Below, in pieces: positions 58,101 to 64,000 of a DNA stretch of 64,000 nucleotides. The stretch covers positions 4,697,896 through 4,761,895 of the forward strand of contig JABAKD010000014.1 of NCBI GenBank assembly GCA_012845835.1, given 5' to 3'. The first letter of the stretch is position 1; each line of letters begins with the position of its first letter. The notes below the pieces were generated by a model. The model saw nothing but the letters and a program-made list of their open reading frames with translations, made no database searches and was not told the DNA's origin. The DNA comes from Undaria pinnatifida (taxonomy: Eukaryota; Sar; Phaeophyceae; Laminariales; Alariaceae). The position numbers and the translations under genes are program-made.

Positions 58101-59840
58101 TCATCAGTAGAACACCCAGAGCTCATGTCGGTTCTTCATCCTAGAGCGATACCAGGTATAAATTCTGTGGTCGAAGGCTGTGATAGAGAAACCAATAACC
58201 AACACTTACGTGTCCCTAACGCGGGCGGTCTACCCATCGGTCACTGAAAACAGGCATTGCCGTGCATACTGCCAACAGCAGCAGCCTGCAAACATGAGTA
58301 TCGACCACCCAACTGTTCGAACTCACAGACGACGAATTTGAAAGAGTTTAACAAAACAGGCACTCCTTAACCTGGTATATCATACCGGGACAAAATACAT
58401 TCATTCCTGGCGTGTGTTGGGGGCTAATAATTACGACTACGTATTCGTGATTTAGATCGCGACTACGGGGGCGTTTAGGAGCCATCCCCGGGTTTCAGGC
58501 CTTGTGTTTTTCGGGGTGGGGTTGGGGTTGGGGATGGGGATGGGGAAGGTAAGGGCTACAAGGCTACTTGTGTCGGTCTCGAGGGCTCTGCGAGCTGCTG
58601 CCACCAATTTGCCGAGTTTTGGGCATGATACACAACCTAGTGTTGGGCTTGGGTTAGGGTATAAACACGCTGACGCAGGGCTTCGCGGTCGTTGCAAGTT
58701 GGCGCGTGGGAGTTGGCCGGTGCGCTGGAGAGGACGGGTGCGGCAGTGTTGCGCGACATGCAAGGCCTACAACCCGGGGATGGCTCCTGAACGCCCCCGT
58801 AGCCGTGATTATCAGTTCCCGCCTGCGTTGTCGTGGGAGCGTAAATCTTGCGCCACCCGCTTTGCTTCGCCCCGACCTACAAGTATCACCACCGCGCCGA
58901 TGGGATATCTTGCACCTGGTAAGTTACTTACCGGTACGTCGTTATTGTATGGTCTCTGGTACCGCTTGTGATTACATTTCTGTGTTTCTTCGTGGCTTCC
59001 TGGAACAATACAATACCGCCGTTTGTGTCTTCGTCGTGCTCGAGCTCGCACACTCACTGTCACGGATCACGGACTTCTCTGTGCCAAAGAAAGAGGTACC
59101 AGGCATCACATGAGATTTTTTTTAATACGACCTTGTGTAATTGTACGTAGACCATACGTACCGTGATGCCGTCAAGTGTGTGCTTGTGTTGGTTCCACCG
59201 ATCGGTACCGGGTACACTGAGTGTTCGCGATGGTTCGTTTTCTTATCATATTACGTACCAGGTATAGACTAGAGTTACGAACAAGCTCTGTATAATATGG
59301 TCACGAATAAACTATGATACTGCAGAACTGCAAGTCAGAGTACGTCGTGCTATGCCTGGCACATGACACTCATACTACCATTCACCAAAAGTATTACTTC
59401 GTATTTGAAAAGTAACATCTGCATTACAAGGATCACACCCGCGGAGAAGAAGCACAGCACGCGACAACAGGAGGTCGAGTTGTACCCACCGCATGAGCCG
59501 GAGTCTTCGCATCCACGTGCACCAGGTAGATATTGTCCGGGTGGTAGATCTCCGGCAGCAGAAGCTGCAACCTCCCCACATCCTTCCCGGAACACAGCAC
59601 AAGGAACGCCAGCCGCGCCCTCCTCCCCTCTCCACCCGGTTGGCCGCTGAGCTCACGATGCCGATCTATACTGCTGTCACCAGATGAATTCGACGTTGAT
59701 TTCCGAAAGTGTCGCCAGAAATTATCACCGGAAGTCCCACCACCTCTGCCATTGCTGCCGCTGAAGAGGCAAAAGGCAAAGGCAGTCAAGACTCCTGCAA
59801 AGGCAGACACCCACCTGAGAGACTTGCGAAGGGATGGCAT
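49193..59840 (-). CDS. GT14-family glycosyltransferase (xylosyltransferase / core-2 branching type)
   Basis: Six exons on the minus strand: 59840-59490, 56062-55847, 55676-55584, 54940-54680, 50641-50492, 49462-49193. All introns are phase 0 and the joined frame is about 446 aa, usual for GT14 enzymes, which move xylose or GlcNAc from UDP-sugar to acceptors in the Golgi. Seen: a type II signal anchor after MPSLRKS (residues 10-27); RLAFLVLCSGKD and NIYLVHVDAKTPAHA in exon 1; GIVSWGGFSLTLTCLFG and WDYFINLSTSDFPVMNQ in exon 2; KGEFWHVLHRSFCSYAV and SDESFFQTL (the family's catalytic Glu region) in exon 4; GDNLRFTSW and HPEPLSVESVRTIK in exon 5; SGSLFARKFD (the basic UDP-binding motif) in exon 6. 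An upstream in-frame ATG (59933) is possible. The C-terminal 50 residues are low-complexity and the real 3' end is uncertain. Donor and acceptor substrates cannot be told. Confidence 0.87.
49400..50215 (-). repeat. tandem decayed copies of GT14 exon 6 5' edge
   Basis: Besides the real exon (acceptor before 49462) there are four upstream copies with exon-start equivalents at 49673, 49837, 50013 and about 50181, spaced 165-210 bp. Each repeats the polypyrimidine region, a GTTTCTGGCGGAAACAG-like acceptor and the sequence for the LFARKFD region. Copies 2 and 3 have GCTTAG (stop) at codon 2, copy 4 has TGA in place of Arg, and copy 5 has lost the AG and shifted frame. Confidence 0.82.
50230..50460 (+). 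mobile_element. C-tailed LINE 3' end (antisense in GT14 intron 5)
   Basis: Encodes KTITILGDRWWPQ then stop, followed by the LINE 3' UTR (GAGTAGGAACGGTGCTCCG) and AACGAATGAGTACCTCCCC. It forms an inverted pair with 50761-50990. Confidence 0.7.
50761..51835 (-). mobile_element. C-tailed LINE, copy 1 (5' truncated)
   Basis: Minus-strand frame starts VDAILTASHLDTRIKICFL and continues with EYAGELWEWNAEFVKKLETV, KKILGCSS and AELGMYPIKTKRDVRKLKW. After one frameshift near 51290 it reads FRVGDLVLPERRKRYTSSRE, CPCG...ESRTRIVGECE and ERWWPQ. These are the post-RT region of a non-LTR retrotransposon. After the stop comes a roughly 190-bp 3' UTR and AAATGAGTAC plus a C run. Its 5' end abuts the C-rich end of copy 2. 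Sense with GT14; the tail ends 120 bp upstream of exon 5. Confidence 0.8.
52240..53505. mobile_element. hAT-like element with GGGTCGGGTC subterminal arrays
   Basis: 1266 bp with inverted ends CAGGGGTTTTCAC / GTGAAAAGCCCTG and 8-bp duplications GTATAGAG (52232-52239) and GCATAGAG (53506-53513). The LINE reading resumes on either side, so the empty site is evident. Both ends carry tandem GGGTCGGGTC interspersed with GAGGTTTTCAAAATCTCGCG. The interior has a CAG microsatellite (52799-52860) and no transposase, so it is non-autonomous. Confidence 0.85.
54518..54606. mobile_element. family G element inserted at TTAA in the LINE
   Basis: 89 bp beginning and ending in TTAA. The LINE frame VLLIL-IGAAGKTFC is restored by removing it with one TTAA. 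A TTAA duplication is typical of piggyBac-type transposition. No coding capacity. Confidence 0.68.
54975..55005 (-). mobile_element. C-tailed retroposon tail remnant
   Basis: Minus strand reads CTACTGCAACTAATGAGTAC followed by C runs that pass directly into CCCCCTTTTAG, the acceptor of GT14 exon 4 (exon starts 54940). Confidence 0.45.
55085..55155 (-). repeat. decayed copy of GT14 exon 4 5' edge
   Basis: Minus strand encodes GYAKDQGLHLEATGHTTVIMT, which parallels the exon 4 start GYVEDQGLHRTAAGHTKVAMT, then runs into a C tract. It is preceded by AAGGGT in place of the real TTTTAG acceptor. Confidence 0.7.
55160..55480. repeat. G-rich low-complexity tract
   Basis: GGGTAGGGG / GGGGGAG stretches in GT14 intron 3 (C-rich on the coding strand). 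Confidence 0.8.
56310..56700 (-). repeat. decayed copies of GT14 exon 2 and its acceptor
   Basis: 56310-56400 resembles the middle of exon 2 (GACGGGTCTGTTCGGAGTAT on the minus strand against GACGTGTCTGTTCGGGATGT). Upstream of it, units of about 85-135 bp repeat an acceptor-like CAACAG, then GTGCAAA.ATATTCGAGAGG and TGACGTTGAACTTTCC, paralleling the real exon start GTGGAACATATTCGAGAGG. Stops and frameshifts are present. Confidence 0.78.
56670..57290 (+). other. 206-codon open frame of unknown status, antisense in GT14 intron 1
   Basis: The longest frame in the window that is neither low-complexity nor a shadow of a recognised gene. It overlaps the exon 2 repeats at its start, has no recognisable domain and ends 45 bp before a telomere-like tract. 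It could be a gene fragment or chance. Confidence 0.25.
57335..57362. repeat. interstitial telomere-like repeat (CCCTAA)n
   Basis: CCCTAACCCTAGCCCTAACC and one more unit, about four to five degenerate units in GT14 intron 1. Confidence 0.65.
57585..58040. repeat. CTG/GCT-rich microsatellite region
   Basis: Several CTG runs (57590-57730, 57845-57960, 57925-57945) in GT14 intron 1, separated by unique sequence. Confidence 0.75.
58291..58350 (+). repeat. micro-frame H4, decayed
   Basis: CCTGCAAACATGAGTATCGA and GAACTCACAGACGACGAATT correspond to the H2 copy with frameshifts. Confidence 0.4.
58453..58813. mobile_element. foldback element with about 50-bp inverted repeats
   Basis: 58453-58502 and 58762-58813 are inverted copies (core GAGCCATCCCCGGGTT, outer CTACGGGGGCG). 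The interior has GGGGTTGGGGTTGGGGATGG. No target-site duplication was identified. GT14 intron 1. Confidence 0.6.
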
Positions 59841-60039
59841 CGGAGGGCAGTCTCCGCAACACCCTCTCTCGCTTACTAGTCGCTCGGTGTGCAGAGAGAG
59901 AACGAGCGAAAAAGGTTGAAAGGAGTTCCACAACAGTACGCTGAAGTTTGAAGGCGTTTTTCAATCGGATGTTTTGGCCGGATGTTTTACCGGCTGATGA
60001 ATGAAGATCTGCAACTTTTTCTACACGTGTGCAAAGGTC

Positions 60040-60485
60040 AGGACGGGAAACTGGGGTCGGGACGGGAACGGGACGTGGCGGACCGATTCTACGATAGCCC
60101 CCCCTAAACCAGCGGTTTTCTTTAACGAACGTTTCATGGCTGCTCGACATGAGGGAGGACTACCTAAAAAAAAGTATCCATAGACTTAATTACTTATTTC
60201 TCTTGTTGTTGAGCAAAGGTCTAACGATCGACGACGTTGGGGTGTCGAGGGACACCGTATTTCAGGAGATACGACCGGGAGCTGGTTTAAAAACCGGCGA
60301 TGTCGTTGAAGAAAAGTTGGGGGGAGTACCGTAGAACGACTCGGCGGGAACGGGAAACCGTGTATGACAGATTTCCCGACCATATTTCTATATTCCTGAC
60401 CTATTTCCCTGACTTCCCGACCCGTTCCCCGGTCCCGTCCTGTCGCGTCCCGCCAAGAACTCGCGTACTCCTATCCCGTCCCGTC
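60040..60485. repeat. CGGGACGGGAAC-type repeat split by a family D MITE
   Basis: GGGTCGGGACGGGAACGGGA on the left and TTCCCGACCCGTTCCCCGGT plus CCCGTCCTGTCGCGTCCCG on the right are inverted relatives, resembling the subterminal design of the hAT-like elements. CAGGG ends were not found. Confidence 0.45.
60085..60344 (+). mobile_element. family D MITE upstream of GT14
   Basis: From GATTCTACGATAGCCCCC to CCGTAGAACGACTC, with TTTCATGGCTGCTCGACATG and AAAACCGGCGATGTCGTTG. It lies about 250 bp upstream of the GT14 start, where a promoter would be expected. Confidence 0.7.
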
Positions 60486-61485
60486 AACGTAATGGAGTGC
60501 CCTCCGTAGACGGATAGTTTATAGATTCGACGTGAAACCATGTCATCATGGTTGGGGTGAAACCACGTGACAGTAGATGTCACATTCACGTCAAGGCCAT
60601 CATAAATGGGCCATAATGTAGGTGACGATGATGGGACAAGCAATCAGGACGCCCCACGTCTCACTACCTGCTCTACCTGCTCTACCATGCGCTACCGCCG
60701 TGTGCCTAGGCCTGTTTTGTCTGTCTTTTGGAGTTCAATGTAGAGGAAATAATGTGTGAGCTTTTGAGTCTATCCAGCGAGCCTTGAGGAGAGACCAAAC
60801 AAGGGCACCGGAACCCATGAGGAGCACGCTTCCCAACATCGACCAACCACGCACCCCCCACGCGGAGTACCACTACATCAACCACGAACATGGTTACCAC
60901 CTTCTCGTCCCATTCTCAACGTGGTGAAAAAAAAGGAATACTTTCCCATATATGTACGTCCCTCGGGAAAACCCGTGTTTTTTTTCCCGCCTGCTGCGGC
61001 GCCCGGGCGAAACTGCACTGTCTCATCCCGTACCGCGCGGTGTCCCACTGCAACTTTTTTTTGAGCTTTCTTCGATCTTGCGCCACAGCAGGCAGGTCTT
61101 TGGATTTTATTCGCCAACGGTGTTAGTTAGGTGAAAAGTCGTCCGTTGGGTGACTACTACTTCGTGCACAGGTACACCGACCAATTGACACCGACAGTAG
61201 GCAGATACCAGTATAGTCTATATTACCAGGACCTCAGGTATAAAAATAAAATAAATATACACTCCTAGGACCTCCATCCAGCTGTGAGATCGAATATTTT
61301 ATAATAAAAAATGAAAATTCAATTTTATCGAAGCTCATCATTTGCAAGCTGTGTGTGATACTCCGATCGCGCGTATTACTGGGTGCGTGTGTCCTCATCA
61401 GACTAAGGATATATCTATAGGTCGGCGACTCCCCTGCTGGGAACTACAGTGAAGCTTGTACTAGAGGATCAACAGGGTGGTGAGG
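60486..61485. other. unassigned interval
   Basis: No exon or repeat family recognised; short inverted motifs only. Confidence 0.45.
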
Positions 61486-61489
61486 GTCA

Positions 61490-62145
61490 GTCTGTGCGCG
61501 GAAACTATATAAAACCCGTTTTTGAGGGGACAAAATCTGACAGAGCGGCTGCCGTGGAAGGAAATGCATCAATCAGTTTATCAAGTAAGTGTATCCTGTA
61601 GTCTATATAGAAAGTCGTGAGAGGGCGGAGTTTTGAAGGGCGTGGGGAGCTGGGTTTGAAAAAGAGGGAGCGGGTGGGGGGACGGGCAGGGCAACAAAAC
61701 TCAATCTGTGCGCGAAAACTATAAATCCTCTAAGGTGACAAATCTGACGGTGGTTGTGGAAGGAATGCATCAGTTTAATAGCATGTATGCATAATATTAT
61801 TCTGTAGTTGTAAGTCGTACAACCAGTGAGGAGAGGGAGGAGTGTTCGAAATTGTGGGGGGGTTGGGGGGAGGGGGGTGGGGGGGGGATTTCCAACAGCT
61901 TTTTTAGGTCGCATAGATGTAGGGGCTTACTATAAATCCTTTCAGGGGACAAATCTGACGGTGGTTGTGGAAGGAATGCATCAGTTTAATATAATGTATT
62001 ATATCCTGTAGTTGTTCAAGTCGTACAACCAGTCAGTGAGCAGAGGGAGGAGTGTTCGAAGGGGTGAGGGGGGTTGGGGAGGGGGGGGGGGGAGGGGATT
62101 TCCAACAGCTTTTTTAGGTCGTATAGATGTAGGGGCTTGCTATAC
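61490..62145 (+). repeat. 220-bp tandem repeat, three units
   Basis: Units share GACAAATCTGACGGTGGTTG, GGAATGCATCAGTTTAATA, AAGTCGTACAACCAGT, GAGGAGTGTTCGAA, then a G run and CCAACAGCTTTTTTAGGTCG. The first unit is partial. Confidence 0.82.
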
Positions 62146-62480
62146 GCGGGGTGCTAGGTCCAGGCGATGGTGCGGGTGGTGGGGAAGGAGGGGGCTATGT
62201 GGGGAGCTATACAGCAGAGACAGAGAATATCGGATATCCCTTTCTATAGACTATAGAGCCGCGCGCGCGGTTGAATAATAAATAATAAGAATAACAATAA
62301 TTTAATGCTGTTTGCCCGTTACCAGTAACTACACCACACCTCCTCCTGTGGTGGTATATATCGTACATCAGCGCCCTTGAAATCGCTTGTGCACACAAAA
62401 ACAATCAGTCAGTATTATAACGGCGGTATCCGGAGTATATTGTTGTTGTTGTTCTCACGTCAACTCGCATAATAGGCAAG

Positions 62481-62846
62481 TGTTATAAGGCTTAGTTTGG
62501 GTAAGCTATGGTTAACATTTTGCACGTGGTCAAACGGACTAATACCCCACTAATACCTTAACAAATGGCGTCGTCGACAGACCATGGATTTTTTGGGTCG
62601 TGGGTTCAAATCCCACATCCAACATAATAAACTTTTTCAGACTTTCCCCATGTCGAACTTGAAGAATACTCTCCTCGGTATCCCCAGGAAATGAAACGGC
62701 TTGGATAATTGTCAGGTCCGCCCGTGTATCCGGCCGACCTACAAGTACTATCCCGTCGTTTCAGGGGGGGAGAGTGTTATAAGGCTTAGTTTGGGTGAGC
62801 TATTGCAAGTGGTCAAACGGACTAATACCCCACTAATACCGTGACA
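62481..62846 (+). mobile_element. TRIM retrotransposon, copy 3
   Basis: Direct terminal repeats 62481-62563 and 62775-62846 (the latter with a small deletion), primer-site-like TGGCGTCGTCGACAG, T-arm-like GTGGGTTCAAATCCCAC, and purine tract GGGGGGGAGAG. The flanking duplication is CAAG (62477-62480 and 62847-62850). Confidence 0.88.
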
Positions 62847-62956
62847 CAAGTCCGTGGTCACAGGACAGTTAGGCTCCATCCAGTCATTGGAGCTGAGGAA
62901 TACCCCCCAGGAAAAAAACATAAACCAATTTGCAAAGGTGGTGCACGCATATTTAT

Positions 62957-63802
62957 CAGGGTAGTCCTCGGGAAAATTCCCGAGGTAATTTTCCCGTGCT
63001 GTACGTCGGTCCCGGTACTCGGCGGAATACCGTCATATTTGGGCAAACCGTGTACCGCCGAAGGCGGTACCGTCAAAAATCGAAAAACCGTCAACCGTTT
63101 AAAAAGTACCGTCATTTTGCAGCACCGCCATAAAAGTACCGTCAAATAAGCGAAGTACCGTTTCCCGTTTAGAAAAACCGTCATATTCAGAACCGTCAAA
63201 GATTGTAGGGTGATGGTTTTCATTGAATGTTTTCATGTTTTAGGTTTTATTGTTTTATTGTTTACAGTAGTAGTATTGTTTTATTGTCTTATTTTGGTGC
63301 TAAATGTCTAAATGTTGTTTCGCGTGAGGCTGGTGAGTTTGTCAGCTTGACGGTTCGACGATTTAGTCTAGCCTCTATTCGTCCGTTCTATATAGGTATG
63401 CAGGAACATCAGCGGGGTGGTGCCGGCATGCTTGATCGCCGCCCGGCAGGTACTGTCAAGTATTTCGTCATTCGTAATTCTGTATTTCTCAGTGGCCGAA
63501 CCGTCATATTTCAGTACCCTCAAAAAAGTACCGTCAAATTTGGCAGTACCGGGACCGGTACCGTCGTTTTGCAGTACCGCCAAGAAAGTACCGTCAAATA
63601 TCGAAAAACCGTCTACCGTCTAGAAAATACCGTCACTTTTCGATACCGCCGAAAAAGTACCGTCAAATTCGGCGATACCGTGTACCGCCAAAAGTGGTAC
63701 CGTGAGAAATCGAAATACCGTCAACCGTTTGAAAAGTACCGTCATTTCGCAATACCGTCCGATCTGGTACCGTGAAAAAAAACGGTACCGAGGACTACCC
63801 TG
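62957..63802. mobile_element. hAT-like element with TACCGTCA subterminal arrays
   Basis: 846 bp with inverted ends CAGGGTAGTCCTCGG / CCGAGGACTACCCTG and an 8-bp near-duplication ATATTTAT (62949-62956) and ACATTTAT (63803-63810). Both ends carry many TACCGTCA / AGTACCGTCAAAT repeats. The middle (63200-63420) is AT-rich without a transposase frame. Confidence 0.8.
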
Positions 63803-63955
63803 ACATTTATATGTATACATCACAGCTGAATTCATGCCTCCGCCGGAAACATATTGAAAAATGTGAAATCGGGAGTCAGCCTACGATGTGCCAGGTCCAT
63901 ACTGGTGCATACTACGTCTCACTACTCGCGCCTGGAAAACCGACTATACCGCTGG

Positions 63956-64000
63956 TGTTATAGGGCTTAGTTTGGGTAAGCTATTGGTGAACATCTTGCA
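63956..64000 (+). mobile_element. TRIM terminal repeat, cut by window end
   Basis: TGTTATAGGGCTTAGTTTGG and following bases match the 5' terminal repeats of the other TRIM copies. The element continues beyond the window. Confidence 0.65.

Overview
This window looks like nuclear DNA of an intron-rich, repeat-rich eukaryote. A brown alga or related stramenopile is the most likely source, but that is an inference from gene structure and repeat style; no organism-specific marker was seen. There are no operons, ribosome binding sites or prokaryotic features. Three host genes can be assembled by hand from conserved peptide blocks joined by GT-AG introns of compatible phase: (1) the 3' end of a CLC-type chloride channel/transporter (+, 869-3763, 5' end outside the window or not found); (2) a complete RPN10/PSMD4 26S proteasome ubiquitin receptor (+, 20556-32920, ten exons, about 452 aa); (3) a GT14-family (xylosyltransferase / core-2 branching type) glycosyltransferase (-, 59840-49193, six exons, about 446 aa, all introns phase 0). 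The genes have no evident functional link.

Most of the remainder is mobile and repetitive DNA. Region by region: 1-3.8 kb, CLC exons with C-tailed retroposons in the introns, then a 17-bp minisatellite that contains the CLC stop codon; 5-17 kb, a dense field of small inverted-repeat elements (families A, B, D), two 370-bp TRIM elements nested in them and an (ATT)n tract; 17.0-17.9 kb, a 300-bp tandem repeat; 20.5-33 kb, RPN10 with long introns; 34.5-42 kb, a roughly 7-kb satellite built on GATCC/GATTTCC, interrupted by a solo-LTR-like insert and a 1.3-kb inverted-repeat transposon; 42-49 kb, an A-tailed retroposon and more family A/D elements; 49.2-59.9 kb, the glycosyltransferase gene with nested LINE, TTAA and hAT-like insertions; 60-64 kb, family D, a 220-bp tandem array, a TRIM, a hAT-like element and the start of another TRIM.

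Two patterns stand out. First, a non-LTR retrotransposon and a short non-coding retroposon share about 75 bp of 3' sequence and both end in poly(C), not poly(A). Nearly all intragenic copies lie in the sense orientation, and several tails end 35-120 bp upstream of a 3' splice site, where they merge with the C-rich polypyrimidine tract. Second, introns of two different genes carry decayed tandem copies of the neighbouring exon edge including its splice site (GT14 exons 2, 4 and 6; RPN10 exon 7). In addition, several hAT-like elements (8-bp duplications, mostly CAGGG termini) carry expanded short subterminal repeats, and one such terminus borders the large satellite, which suggests the satellite grew out of a transposon end.

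Limits: exon boundaries are manual predictions without transcript support, repeat boundaries are approximate unless a target-site duplication is given, and family names A-Q are labels used only here.
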